This document shows positions 12,998-26,299 of a DNA stretch of 64,000 bases, piece by piece. The notes beneath the pieces were generated by a model. It was not told where the DNA came from. It worked only from the letters and a program-made list of their open reading frames with translations, and did not search any database. Every line of letters begins with the position of its first letter. Position 1 is the first letter of the stretch. Both the position numbers and the translations under genes were made by a program. Location of the stretch: contig JAREIK010001466.1 in the NCBI GenBank assembly GCA_029783825.1, positions 331,087 through 395,086 on the forward strand, written 5' to 3'. This stretch comes from Sapria himalayana. Its lineage: Eukaryota > Streptophyta > Magnoliopsida > Malpighiales > Rafflesiaceae.

Positions 12998-14918
12998 ATA
13001 TGTCTATCTATCTATCTATCTATATATCTATCTATCTATATATCTATCTATCTATCTATCTGTCTGTCTATTTATCAATCTATATTTCTATGTGTTATAT
13101 ATCTCTCTGTCTATCTATTTATCTATTTTTATGTCTATCTATCTATATGGGTAAATTTCTATATGTCTATCTATCTATCTGTCTGTCTGTCTGTCTATGT
13201 ATTTATCTATCAATCTATCTAACTATCTAACCATCTATCTATCTAACTAATTATCTATCTAACTCGATAACTATCAAACTATCTTTCTATCAATAAATCT
13301 TTCTATCTATCAGTCTATTAGACTATCTATCTATATATCTATCTATCTATCTATCTATTTGACTCTCTATTTTTCTATGTATCTATTCATCTGTCTATCT
13401 GCATATCTATCTATTTGTTTATATGTCTATATGACTTTCTATCTATCTATCTGATCTTTCTATCTATTCATTTCTCTATCTGCCTATCAGCCTATATGTA
13501 TATTTTTCCATTTGTCTATCTATCTATCTGTCTATCTTTTTTTCTATTTATTTGTTTATCTATCTAACTGTATACTATGTGTTTATCTATCTATTTATTT
13601 ATCAATCAATCTATCTATCTTTCTAACTATCCTTCTATCTATTAGTCTATTATTCTATCAGTCTATAAGTTTATCTATCTATGTATCTATTTGTCATTAT
13701 GTCTATCTATCTATCTATTTGCCTATCTATCTATATATCTATCTATCTATCTATATATCTATCTGCTAATCTATCTATTTGTCTATTTGTCTAACTAACT
13801 AACTAACTAACTCTCTATCTATCTATTTTTATATCTACCTATCTACATATCTACTAATCTTACTATTTGTATATCTATCTATTTTTATATCTACCTATCT
13901 ACCTCTCTACTGATTTGTCAATTTGTCTCTCTCTATCTCTCTATTTGTCTATCTACCTACTTATCTATCTATCTATCTATCTATCTGTCTATATATCTTT
14001 CTATATATCTATCTATCTCTCTTTTTGTATATCTATCTTTATATCTATCTATCTATTTATCTATTTGGTTATATATATATATATATCTTTTTATCTATCT
14101 TTTTATATATCTTTCTACATATTTGTCTATATCTCAATCAATTAATTAATCTATTTATCTACCTATCTATCTATATATTTGTCGATTTGTCTATCACTTT
14201 ATCAGTTTATATATCAATCTATTTATCTATCTATCTATCTTTCTATATGTCTATCTATCAATATTTCTATTTATCTATCTATTTATCTAACAATTTATAT
14301 ATCTATCTGTCTGTCTTTCTATCTGTCTATATCTTTATATATATATTTTACTATGTATCTATCTGTTTATCTATCTATCCATCTATATGTTTATGTGTCT
14401 ATTTATCTATCTTTCTATCTATCTATTTGTCTATTTGTCTATCTGTCTATTTGTTTATCTATCAATTTTTCTATCTTTCTATCTATCTTTCCATCTGAAT
14501 TTAGATATTTCTACTTGTCTATCTATCATTTTATATATCTGAATTTTGACATGTCTGCCTGTCTATTTATTTATCTATCTTTCTATCTATCTATTTGTCT
14601 ATTTGTCTATCTGTCTATTTGTTTATCTGTCAATTTTTCTATCTTTCTATATATCTTTCTATCTGAATATAGATCTTTCTACTTGTCTATCTATCGTTTT
14701 ATATATCTGAATTTTGACATGTCTGCCTGTCTATTTATTTATCTATATATCTATCTATTTATTTATTTGTCTATCTATCTATCTACCTATCTACCTATCT
14801 ATCTATCTATCTACTTATCTATCTACATATTTATATGTCTATATATCTATCTCTATATCCATCCATTTATCTATCTATATATCTATTTATATAAATATCT
14901 TTCTTTCTATGTCTATCT
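11100..14918 (+). repeat. Degenerate TCTA array, block A2
   Basis: 3.8 kb of TCTA-derived sequence with a pure TA run at about 12951-12994. Internal duplications show it grew by larger units as well. A roughly 315-bp repeat (CTAACTATGTTTCTATC at about 11938 and 12253) and a 168-bp repeat near its right end are visible. It is bounded left by a CACTA-like terminus and right by a possible LTR. Confidence 0.95.
14425..14770 (+). repeat. 168-bp tandem duplication inside block A2
   Basis: GAATTTTGACATGTCTGCCT occurs at 14541 and 14709, flanked on both sides by matching irregular TCTA variants. The two copies look over 90% identical by eye, which points to a recent unequal exchange or replication event. 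Confidence 0.85.
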
Positions 14919-15658
14919 TGTTATGGTTCCAGTAAATTTCATATCTGGATCTTGTTTCAGACTATGAAACAACCAATGATCCAAGTGAATATAATTAAAC
15001 AAAGTATAAGGCTGTTACTTATTGTAGTGTAGAAAAAATACTTTTGATTCTGAATGGTTCAGTTGAAACCTAGCACAATCAAAAGTCCTTGCCTCTAGCG
15101 GTATCCACATAAATGTTTCTTTGTTATTTCTATTGTTTTAACTATCCCATTTTATAAAACCTTTTGGTTTTTTTTCCCACAATTTTCTAAAAGATGTGCA
15201 ATTTATTAAAAGGATGTGTCAATAATGACACACATTTCTAAAATGTTACATCCACACATCAATCTATATGTGTCTTGATCTTTAAGTAAATTGACTTAAA
15301 CAAATAAGATATAATCTCATATTGACTTATTTCAGCATGGTCATGTATTTTAGCAGTCCTACTCAATCAAGGGGCTAACTGATATCATTGCTGTTACATA
15401 GAATGGAAAAATTCCATCTACATAAATCACATCCCTCTAAATAATTAATTGTATACTTAGTAAACAACCCTATAACCATCCTTGTTATAAGTGGCATTTA
15501 CTAAAACTAAAGTATACAACTCCTTATGTAGAGAACTATAGTGACTTCAGGTCAATGAACAATTTATTCTAAAATTCACTATGAGAATGTTTATGACACT
15601 TATTAACAATCCAAGAAACATTATCAAAGTGGGTCAGTTCATTATATGTTCTCCAACA
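14919..15658. mobile_element. Possible solo LTR (Copia-like)
   Basis: A 740-bp non-repetitive, less AT-rich segment begins TGTTATGGTTCC exactly where the TCTA array stops and ends TTCTCCAACA, giving the TGTT..AACA ends typical of Copia LTRs. Flanking 5-mers (TATCT and AATAC) do not match, so a target-site duplication is not evident. No coding sequence. It could instead be an untranslated part of another element. Confidence 0.35.
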
Positions 15659-15892
15659 AATACTCAAGTGTTAAATTAAAATCTATATTAGTAAACCTTT
15701 ATTTTAGTCTTAATGTATTAATATCACCCTTGAATATTAATACTTGACTTGGAATAATTTAGAGTAGTATTCCGTAGAATATATCACTATAGGTATTAAT
15801 CTAATATTTTCACAGATCTAAATAAATATAATAATCATAAAATGATGTCTATTTAAATATAAGAAATGATACAAAAGTGTCAAAAGAATGAT

Positions 15893-16375
15893 CACCACAA
15901 GAAAAATACCATATAGCTAGGGACAATTCCCTATCTAAATGGGCATTTTTCATTGCTAAATGGGATATAACGATGGATTAATGACGGAACCATCCCAATA
16001 TAAAGTGCTCGTCGCTAAAAATTGATGAAGGAAAGAGTCCCTAGCTAAAATTTTAGTGATGGAAATATCCCTAGCTAAAATATAAATTTTCCTAGCTAAA
16101 TTAGTAAGTGAAAATTCCTTAGCTAAATTAGCAAGAGAAATTTCCATAGCTAACTGGGGCTTTACGTTGCTAAACTTATATGATGATAGAAGTTTTCCTA
16201 ATCTAAAGTGCTCGTCACTAAAAATTAGCTAGGGAAATAGTCACTAGCTAAAGTTTTAGTGACGGTAATATCTCTAGCTAAAATAATAATTTCACTAGCT
16301 AAATTAGCAAGGGAAAATTCACTCGCTAAATTAGCAATAGAAAATTCCCTAGCTATTTTCATTCCAAAACTATTT
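15893..16375. repeat. Subterminal repeats of CACTA-like copy C1
   Basis: Repeated short modules CTAGCTAAATTAG, GGGAAAATTCCCTAGC and CTCGTCGCTAAAAATTAG in both orientations. The same modules recur at 42440-43034 (inverted) and at 43866-44175 plus 44632-44930 (direct). They probably served as transposase or accessory-protein binding sites. Confidence 0.7.
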
Positions 16376-16559
16376 TCAGAATTTTTTTTTATTTTTCAAA
16401 ATATTTAATTAAATAATTTCATATTTTTATATTAAATTGAATTAAAACAGAAACTATAAACAATAATTTTAAATTAACAAAAAATAATATCATTTAATTA
16501 ATTATTCTGATTCAATAATTTACATAAATCAAACAAAAACATAACAAAATTGTATTTCA

Positions 16560-18575
16560 ATTTATTCATCAATGTATCTACTGATAATGCATAAAATATA
16601 ATTTATCCGTACATTGACGTTGCTTTCTTTTTATCTGCTCCTTTGATCACCATCTTTCTGCTATGACAAAGTTGTCCGAGTCACGATTCGTCATGTCTAG
16701 TGAAAAATCTCTTCACATATATAAGCTTCATATGGGGAACAATGCGGTACCATATCTATATGAAATTTAAACAAGCCAGTAAAATCAAAATATATAAATA
16801 AAAAAAATTATATTTTGATAAATATATAATACTGCAGTATTATGTACATTTATACAAACATTTCACTCGTTACATATATCACTATAGTATATCTACATAT
16901 ATACTGCAGTATTATATGTACATATATACTAAGTACATATATACTCGATATATATGTACATTTAATACTACAATATTATATGTACATATAATACTATAGT
17001 ATTATATGTACATATTCTGCAGTATATATGTGCGTATATACTGAGTATATATGTGCATATATACTGAGTATATGTGTATGTATATACCGAGTAATTATTT
17101 ATGTATATACCAAGTATACATGTACGTATATACCGAGTATATATTTATATATATACAGAGTATATAGTACGTATATATAGAGTATATAATACGTTTATAC
17201 CGAGTATAAAGTATGTATATACCAAGTATATAGTACGTATATACAAGGTATATAGTACATATATACCCAGTATATATGTATGTATGTACTCAGTAAATAT
17301 GTACGTATATACCGAATATATACACACACATATACTGAGTATATATGCATGTATATACAAAGTTTATATGCACTTATATACTAAGTATAAATAAACGTAT
17401 ATACTAAGTATATATTTACATAAAATACTGTAGTATATACATACATATACTTAGTATATACGTACTTATATACTATAGCATATATGTGTGTATATACCGA
17501 GTATATACGTACGTATGTACCGATTATATACGTATGTATATATTGAGTTAATAGTACGTATATACTGAGTTTATACGTATGCATTTACCAAGTATATATG
17601 CACGTATATACTGAGTTTATATGCATGTATATATTGAGTATATATGTACTCAATATATACGTACATATATACTCATTATATACGTGCATATATACTCGAT
17701 ATATACGTACGTATATACTCAGTATATATGCACTATATACTACTGTATATACGTATGTATATAATGCAGTATTATATGTACATATATATAATCACATAAC
17801 CTCAGATGACACAAAACTACAACAGATTAGTATCATCCCATTTATACTTCACAAAGATGACAGAAAACTTCGCTATCAACATAAATATGAAATACGAAGA
17901 TTATTTAAATTTTAGATATATCTCTGAAAACTATTAAAGAAAAACCTGGAAGAAGAGCCACGAGCCAAGCTTGGGACATCAAAGTTCGCATCTTGCCTCC
18001 CCACAACTAGAACTATCTTCCAGTCCCAAGGCCCACAAGGGGGTTGCTCTACCTTGCCATGACTGAGCTGACAAGCTAACAAAGAAATGGCAGATGAAAT
18101 AGAGACTGATCATCTGTAGTAGTAACCATTAACAAATAAATAAGAAACTTGAACCTAGAAAAATGGAGCACTCCACCATGCTAACGTGCAACACAAAATG
18201 ATGAATAAATTATTAGAATAATAATTTCGAATAACTACAATCTAAGCAACAATTGTCTTACATATTTAAAATAAAGACATAATAAAATTTTATTTCATCT
18301 TATTCATCAATGTATCTACTAATAGTGCATAAAATATAATCTATCAGTACATTGATGTTGCTTTCTCTTCCTCAGCTCCTCTGATCACCATCTTTCTATT
18401 GCTACAAAGCTGTCCGAGTCGCGGTGCATCATGTCTAATAAAAAATCCCTCACTTATACAAACTTCATATGGAGAACAATGAGGTACCATATCTGTACGA
18501 AATTTAAATCAGTGAATAAAATAAAAAAAAACAAATAAAAAAAGTCATGTTTTGATAAATATATAATACTGTAGT
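16560..18575 (+). repeat. Internal direct duplication in copy C1
   Basis: A segment starting ATTCATCAATGTATCTACT and running through GATCACCATCTTTCT, GTCCGAGTC and GGTACCATATCT to a TTTTGATAAATATATAATACTG end is present at 16560-16850 and again at 18295-18575 (offset about 1735 bp). C3 has the same duplication (45125 and 47045). C2 has a single copy (about 42240-41960). The duplicated unit contains the long GTATATAC array and a unique stretch at 17940-18240. Confidence 0.85.
16850..17790. repeat. Quasi-palindromic GTATATAC minisatellite (C1)
   Basis: About 40 degenerate units of 20-22 bp built on GTATATACCGAGTATATA and TACGTATATACTGAGTATAT. Each unit is itself nearly palindromic, so both strands can form serial hairpins. 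A shorter block of the same kind lies at 18565-18740. Open frames across it (Tyr/Ile/Val-rich) are by-products of the repeat. Confidence 0.9.
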
Positions 18576-18739
18576 ATATATGTTCATATATACTATAGTG
18601 TATATGATCATATATTACTACATCATTATATGTACATATATACTATGTACGTATATACTCAGTATATATGTACATATAATATTGTAGTATTATATGTACA
18701 AATACTATAGTAATATATGTGTGTGTATATGTACATATA

Positions 18740-19100
18740 TAAAGCATTTGCTGCTACTACTGCTACCGACGCCACTGCTACCATTGTCCAGCCACTACTA
18801 CCACCGCCACCACTCCTGTTGCCGCCACCATTGCCGTCGCCGCCGCCACTACTCCTACTGCTGCTGCTGCCACTACTGTTGTTCCTACTGCTGCTGCTGC
18901 CACTACTGCCACTACCGCTACTACTGCTACCATTACCAGTTCCACTACCCCTGCTGCAGCCACAGCTGCCACTGCTGCTAACTGCGCCACCACCGCTGTT
19001 GCTGTCACTGCCGCTACAGCTTCTGCTACTACTATCACTACCGCTACTGCTACCACTTCTGCTACTACTATCACTGCCGCTACTGCTACTGCTGTTCATA
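18740..19100. repeat. GCT/ACT triplet array (C1)
   Basis: About 115 consecutive triplets, mainly GCT, ACT, GCC and ACC, giving Ala/Thr, Leu/Pro or Tyr/His/Cys runs according to frame, and poly-Ser/Gly on the minus strand. It stands out sharply from the surrounding AT-rich DNA. It is followed by a segment conserved in C3 (AATAAAAGTGGGGCTGGAAA). Counterparts are 47480-47810 in C3 and only about 95 bp at 41865-41960 in C2. Confidence 0.9.
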
Positions 19101-19703
19101 ATAAAAGTGGGGCTGGAAATGATGCTAGATTGATAAACATCCCTACCAACAACTTATTTTTAGATTGAGCAAGTTTTTGATGTGGCGGTGAGCTGCTTCT
19201 CCCTAAATAGGACCATATATTCCTCTTGGCACATGCGGCCAGTAAAAATCATGAAATGATACATTTTTCTTTCCTATTGAATACAGTTTTGTGAGATGTA
19301 ATTAAATTACATGACACTACATGAGCATCATTATCATCATCCTAAGACATAGTACAATTATAAACAATCATTGTAGTGCCTACAGCAAGAAAACTTATTT
19401 CCTCATACATACACTTTGTACCATGTGATAATTGCATATCTACATAATTACTAAAAGATTTAAGACCAACCTATGTCTACCAAGCTGGCCTAGATAAGAA
19501 ATATATTCATGCCACAGTTTGGGAATGGTATAATATTCATGACTTTTATGACCTACATTGGTAAGCAATGCATGATGATGACTAGACCAGCCCGAGCAAT
19601 TATATATTCAAACATGTGTGTGTGTGTGTGAATGGGCGTGTATGTATGACAATATATACATGTCTACAAATAAATATATGCACCCACTTACGTACATACT
19701 CAT

Positions 19704-19792
19704 AAAAATCTATTTTTCTATTTGTCTATCTACCTATATATCTTTTTATCTATCTATATTTCTAAGTAACTATCTATCTGTCTGTTTGTATT

Positions 19793-19825
<33 letters not shown>

Positions 19826-20063
19826 ATGTCTATCTTTCTATCTATCTATGTATTTCTCTCTCTATTTGTCTAATTCTCTATCTATTTAACTATCTATTTA
19901 TCTTCATGTCTATCTATAAATCTATCTATCTATTTTTCTATTTGTCTATTTGTTTGTATCTCTAATTACTTATTTTTATATCTTTGTAATTGTCTAACTA
20001 TATATCTTTCTATCTGTATATCTTTCTAACTATCTATTTTTGTTTCGCTCATCAGTCTTTCAG

Positions 20064-20100
<37 letters not shown>

Positions 20101-20293
20101 TTTTATCTACATATCTAACTCTTTATCTATCTATCTACCTATCTATATGTCTACCTATTTCTCTATCTATTTGCATATTTGTTTATATGTCTATCTGTCT
20201 ATTTGTCTATATATCTATTTTACTAACTATCTAAAAATTTAACTATCAATCGAACTATCACTCTATTAGTCTATTTATTTATATATCTGTCTG

Positions 20294-20324
<31 letters not shown>

Positions 20325-22919
20325 GGCTATCTATCTATCTATATATCTATCTTTTTGATTATCGATCGATCTATCTATCTATCTATATATTTTACTATTT
20401 GTCTGTATGTATATCTGCATTTATATCCATCTCCCTATCTACCTATTTTTTTATCTAACTAACTTTATTTTTTTTATTTGTCTATGTATCTATCTTTCTA
20501 TCTATATATTTCTCTTTCTATTAGTCTATTTATCTATCTATCTATATATCTATTTATTTATTTCTCTATCTATATGTCTATAATTATATTTGTCTATCTA
20601 TCTATCAACATATCTATCTAATATATCTATTTGTATAACTATCTAACTCTCTAACTCTTTAACTATTTATTAGACTATTTGAATATCAGTCATTATATTT
20701 AACTTTCTATGAATCTATCTATCTATCTAACTATCTATCAATTTATCAATCAGACTATCTATCTATCTATCTATCAATCTATATATCTATCTTTCTGTCT
20801 ATCTACATATCGACCTATTTATTTATCTTTCTATCTTTCTATATATCTATTTGTGTATCTATTTATCTACCTTTTTATCTGTCTTTTTATCAGGCAATTT
20901 TTCTATCTCTCTATCTATCTATTTAACTATCTCTATCTATCTATTTGTCTAAGTATATAACTAGTGATCTGTCTATTTGTCTATTTAAAATTCAATTTAT
21001 CTGTCAATTTATATATCTATCCTTCTATCTATCTATCTATCTATCTAAATGTCTATCTTACTATCTATATAACTATTTATTTATTTATCTATTCATCTAT
21101 CAATCTATCTCTCTATCAGTATATTTGTTTATCTGTCTATCTTCCCATTTATCTATCTATATATTTGTCTATATGATTATCTATCTATCTATCTATCTAT
21201 CTAACTGACTATCTTTCAATCTATCTATCAGACTATATATATATATATATATATGTCAAACTATTTATATCTTTATCTACTTATCCTCCAATCTACTTTT
21301 TTGTCTATCTATATATATGTTTATTTGTCATTCTATAAATCTATCTATCTATTTTTTTAACACTCTATCTATCTATCTAACTAGCTGTCTATATGTTAAT
21401 ATGTCTAACTTTCTAATTATATATCTATTTGTCTATCTATCTATCTATCTAACTATATATATGTCTATCTATCTGTCTATCAATAAATTTTTCTATTTGT
21501 CTATATGTTTATGTCTATTTGTTTATCTGTCTATCTATCTATCTATCTGTCTATCTATCTGTCTATCTATCTATCTACCCATCTATCTCTATATCTATTT
21601 GTGTATTTATCTATGTGTCCATCTGTCTATTTGTCTATATATTTATTTTCCCAACAATCTGACTTTTTAACTATCAATAGAACTATCAGACTATTAGTAA
21701 ATCTATGTATCTATTTATCTATCCATATATCTATCTGCTATCAATCTATCCATCTATCTATCTATCTATCTATTTATCTAACAATTTTTCTATCTATATA
21801 TCTGCCTTTCTACACATTTACCCATCGACATATTTGTTGATCAGTCTATCTTTATATTTATCTATCGATCTATTAATCTATCTATACAATCAACTTTCTA
21901 TCAGTCTATTTGTCAATCTATGTATCTATCTATCTATTTATCTATCTATCTATCTTTATGTCTATCATTATATTTGTCTATGTGTGTATCAATTAATCGA
22001 TCTATTTTCTATCTCTATGGCTATCTATCTATCTTTTTATCTATTTTTCAATATATCTATTTGTCTAACTATATATCTATCTAACTCTATAACTATCAAT
22101 CAAACTATCAGTCTATCTATCTATCTGTTTATAATTCTCTATGTCTATCTATCTATCTATCTATCTTTGTATCTATCTTTTTATTAGGATATTTGTCTAT
22201 CTATCTATCAATTTATCTTTCTATCAATCTATCTTTCTATTTGTTTATCTATATATATGTCTATTTATTTAACTAACTATCTATTTATCTATCTATATAC
22301 CTATGTCTCTATTTTTTAATTTGGATATCTATCTATCTACCAATTTATATATATACCTATCAATCTATCTATTTATCTATCCTATTATCTATCAATCTAT
22401 CTATCTGTCTATCTATTTATTTTTCTAACTTTCTATTTATCAATCTATCTATCTATTTGTCCATCTGTCTATCTTCCCATTTATCAATTAGATGATTTAT
22501 CTATCTAACTATCTATCTAGCAGCCTATCTTTATATCTATCTGTTTATCTGACTATATGTCTATATATATATATATATATTTATATATGCTAAACTATCT
22601 ATATTTTTATTTTCTTATCCTCATATTTGCTCTTTTGACTATCTATCTATATGTTTTTCTGTCAATCTATAAATCAATTTATCTGTCTATTTGTTTTATA
22701 GTCTATATATCTATCTATCTAGCTATCTAATATGTTAATATGTCTAGCTATCTAATTATATATCTATTTTTTGATCAATCTATTTATCAATCTATTAATC
22801 AATCTATCTGTCTATCTGTCTATATATTATTGAATTTATATGTCAATCAATCAATCTATCTATCTATCTATCTGATATCTGTCTATATGTCTATTTTTGT
22901 ATCTATTTATTTGTCTATC

Positions 22920-22964
<45 letters not shown>

Positions 22965-23028
22965 ATCTATATATCAATTTGTCTATTTTTTATTTTTTAT
23001 CTATCTATGTATCTGTTTATCTTTCTAT

Positions 23029-23066
<38 letters not shown>

Positions 23067-24880
23067 ATTTATCTATCTATCTGTCTATCTGTCTATCTAT
23101 CTATCTGTATGTCTATTTATCTATGTGTCTATATATATAATAGTCTATCTATCTGTCGATCTATCTATCTATTTAAGTTTCTATCTATATATCTATCTTT
23201 ATATCAATCTATCTATCTATTTATCTATCTTTATATTTGTTTATACATCTATCCGTCTAAAGATCTATATGTATATTTGTGTATCTATGTATCTACCAAT
23301 ATATATATATATATCCGTCTCTTTATCTATCTGTTTATGTATTAATCTATCTATCTATCTATATATCTATATTATTATCTATTTATCTCTAACTTTCAAT
23401 TTGTATAGCTTTCTATTTGTCAATTCATATTTCTTTTTATCTATATATATGACTATTTCTCTATTAGTTTTTCTGTCTATCTCTCTATCTCACTATCTTT
23501 CTATTTGTCTATTTGTAGTTATGTATTTGTCTATATGTATAACTATATATATGAGTATCTATTACTTTGTCTTTCTATCTATATGTGTGTCAATCTATCT
23601 GCCTATCTTTCTGTCTATCTATCTGTCAATCTATGTGTCTATCTATCAATCTTTCTATTTGTAAAATGTCTATTTGTCTGTGTATCTATCTAATATCTAT
23701 CTATATATCTATCGAGATATCTATCTATTTTTCTATCTATGTATCTCTCTAAATAACTATTTGTCTATCCCTCTAGCTATCTATCTTTTTATCTTTCTAT
23801 CTTTGTATATGTTTAACTATTTATCTATCTGTCGATATACCTCTCTTTATGTATACTTGTTTATGAATCTATCTACCTTTTGGTTTATCTATCAATCTGT
23901 ATATCTATCTATCTATCTATTTATCTGGCTATATGAAAATATGTGTATCTATATATCTATTTATCTATTTATATTTTTGTTTATCTATCTATCTGACTAT
24001 TTTTTATCCATTTATATGTATATATGGCTATTTATTTATCTATCTATCTGTCTCTCTTGGTATCTAACTATATGTCTATGTCTTGTGACAATGTGTCTAG
24101 GTGTCTACGTATCTATGTCTCTATGTGTCGAAATGTATATGTGTCTATGAGTCTATGTGTCTATGTGTATATGTGTATATGTGTCTATTTCTCTCTAGGT
24201 CTAGGTGTCTATCTATCTATGTATATATCTACCTATGTATATATCTACCTATATATATTTATCTATCTGTCTATCAAACTGTCTACATATATATATATAA
24301 ATATATATATCTATCTATTTGCCTATCTATTTATTTTTGTCTCTATATATTTGTATATGTTTCTATTTATCTTTCTATCTACTTGCCTACCTGAATATGT
24401 ATTTATTTTTAATTTTATCTATGTTTCAACATGTCTATCTAATTATCATTATATCTATCTATCAGTCTGTCTATCTATCTATCTATCAATTAGTCTATCT
24501 ATCTATCTATATGTCGTTCTTTCTATCACTTTATTCATCTATTAGACTATCAATCTATCTATCTATTTCATTAACGATCTAAATGTCTATATCTTTAACT
24601 GTCTATCTATCTATTTATCTTTCTATTTTTCTATTTATCTCAAAGTATATTTTTCTATCAATCTTTTAGTATATAATTCTATTAGTATATGTGTCTATCT
24701 ATTTATCTGTCTATCTATCGATCAATAAATCTATCTATCTAAAAGTATAATTGTCTATCTGTCTACCTATCCATCCATCTTCCTTTCTTTCTTTCTTTCT
24801 TTCTTTCTTTCAATCACTCCATTCATCTATTAGACTATTAGTCTAACTATCTGTCTAATAGTCTACTTGTCTATTAAATG
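19704..24880 (+). repeat. Degenerate TCTA array, block A3
   Basis: 5.2 kb of TCTA-derived sequence, with embedded TA runs (about 20066-20098, 22922-22961, 23033-23064), a TTTC run near 24784 and a TCTATGTG-rich patch at 24070-24200. Parts of 21300-23400 match block 59450-61700 in detail, including rare interruptions. The array interrupts CACTA-like copy C1 at its left edge. Confidence 0.95.
21230..22780 (+). repeat. Higher-order repeat of about 1.34 kb within block A3
   Basis: The marker ATATGTTAATATGTCTA..TCTAATTATATATCTATTT occurs at about 21394 and 22736. A second marker, AACTATNTATATNTTTAT followed by CTTATCCTC, occurs at about 21257 and 22590. The order and spacing are kept, so the array has a long-period unit on top of the 4-bp unit. 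Confidence 0.75.
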
Positions 24881-25106
24881 TATAGGAAGATAGATAGATA
24901 GATAGATATAAATATTACTAATTGAAATAGATAGATAGAGAGTATACTTTATTGTGTCTATCTGTTTAAAATCTTTATAAAGGGTTAATTCTATTTGTCT
25001 ATTAGTCAACAATTAGACTAAATCTATATGTTATTTGTCTATTAGAAAAATTTCATATTGGCATCTAAACATATATTGATATTTAATTCTTACAAGAAGT
25101 AGGTAT
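24881..25106. other. Array-orientation junction
   Basis: TCTA sequence gives way to a short GATA run (24889-24908), then mixed sequence with partial TCTATTTGTCTATTAG units, before the inverted Copia block begins. This marks a switch of array orientation. Confidence 0.6.
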
Positions 25107-26287
25107 GCATAAATTGTATACCCATGGACTTGATATTGTTTACTTATTGTAAGCTAACCATAAAATTATTTACTTGAGTAAACACTAGAAACTATTTACT
25201 TATTGTAAGCTTAGATAATGAAGAAACTTTGATAATTAATCCAAATAATCAATATCTATGAAATCATAATCCAAATTCATAGAGTTAAATTTATTACTTG
25301 TTAAATTCATATACTTGTGAAACATTTTACCATGCTATAAAATAACTAACACTTGCATTGATTTTTGTAGTTTCTTGTCTCTCTATAATTTCAATACTTA
25401 ATGGTCTTTGAGCTATTATAATTACAATGATTCTTAGATTTAGACCTCTAGTTTTTGATTTGCTTTGACATTTTCTCTTGGTTGAATTTCTTTCAATTAA
25501 CTTTGTATATAATTCTAAAATGGTTGATGTTTCACTTGTCTATCACTGTTGAATCTCCTTGCTGAGAATTAAATCTTGAACATCATCAAATTTCAATTTA
25601 TTAGTTCTTGATGAACTATGAGCAACTATAATTGTAATATGATATTTTTTGATAAAGAACACAGAAGTATCAATGCACATACTACATCATTGACTTCAAT
25701 TCCAAACAAACTTAATTGAGTTGTGATAATGTTGACTTTATTGAGTTGTTGGGTCACTAATGTGCTTTCTATCAACTTCAGATTGAAAAAACACCACATC
25801 ATGTGCACTTTTTTAGCATCAATTAGTTTTTCATATATACTAGCAAGAGCCATCGTAAGCCTTACTATGCTCTTCTCAATTTTTATATTGAAAGTAAGTT
25901 TGTAAGATATCATATTTCAGATGAATTCAAGTGCTAGAATGTGCTCTTCTTTCTTCGTACACTCTATCATCTTCCTCATAAGGGGTTGATATAGATTTTA
26001 TCTAGTATATATAATCCTTCATCTATATTTTCAAGAATCCAAATTTCGTTCTATAGATTTTTTTTATTTTCACTTTTCCTTCAAATGCAGTCATTACTAT
26101 CTACAAAATATAAATTCTTCTAGACAATTCTTTCAAAGCACTGTGTATGACAATTGAGAACACCTCTTTTAACATGCTGATATTGTCTACACATTTTTTA
26201 CTATTTATTCAATTCATTATTATCATCAATAGTAACTTCACCCAATGGTGCATCATAATGCACAACCTAAACCTATAATACCAATTG
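25107..26287 (-). pseudogene. Ty1/Copia gag, degenerate (right, inverted copy)
   Basis: Minus-strand copy of the 6000-7195 block. The best open stretch (25913-25626) contains NIKIEKSIVRLTMALASIYE and LVTQQLNKVNIITTQLSLFG followed by IEVNDVVCALILLCSLS. This is the classic plant Copia gag (UBN2/DUF4219-like) pattern with QLN(E)FNTI..QLSS and ALILL..SLP. Stops and frameshifts break the rest. The PBS-like site is at about 26285-26273. Homology to the left copy carries on into the adjoining array (TCTAAATGTCTATCTAACAA on the minus strand). It ends near 25107, where the left copy continues. Confidence 0.82.
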
Positions 26288-26299
26288 TTGATAATAACT

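Larger units (their letters stand above)
15893..19703 (+). mobile_element. CACTA-like non-autonomous element, copy C1 (3'-truncated)
   Basis: Begins CACCACAAGAAAAATACC, close to the CACTACAAGAAAAA terminus of plant CACTA elements, followed by GCTAGGGACAATTCCC and further subterminal repeats to about 16375. The interior holds an AT-rich spacer, a 280-bp segment present twice (16560-16850 and 18295-18575), quasi-palindromic minisatellites, a triplet array and a unique 3' part (19100-19700). No transposase is visible. The same order occurs in C3 (43866-50310) and, shortened and inverted, in C2 (39420-43034). C1 stops in mid-element at about 19703, where TCTA array A3 begins; C3 continues unbroken past the equivalent point. 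Confidence 0.7.

Noticed and set aside
17101..17915. Tyr/Ile/Val-rich open frames on both strands over the GTATATAC arrays (also 45534-46580)
   Set aside because: Near-palindromic repeat DNA reads openly on both strands; nothing protein-like lies outside the repeat.
18659..19133. Ser/Gly-, Leu/Pro- and Ala/Val-rich open frames in C1 (and 47404-47869 in C3)
   Set aside because: All frames of a GCT/ACT triplet array are open. Only the short conserved flank is of possible interest and is reported as a finding, not as a gene.
25723..25905. Plus-strand open frame over the inverted gag copy
   Set aside because: It is the antisense shadow of the Copia gag on the minus strand, which matches the family pattern.
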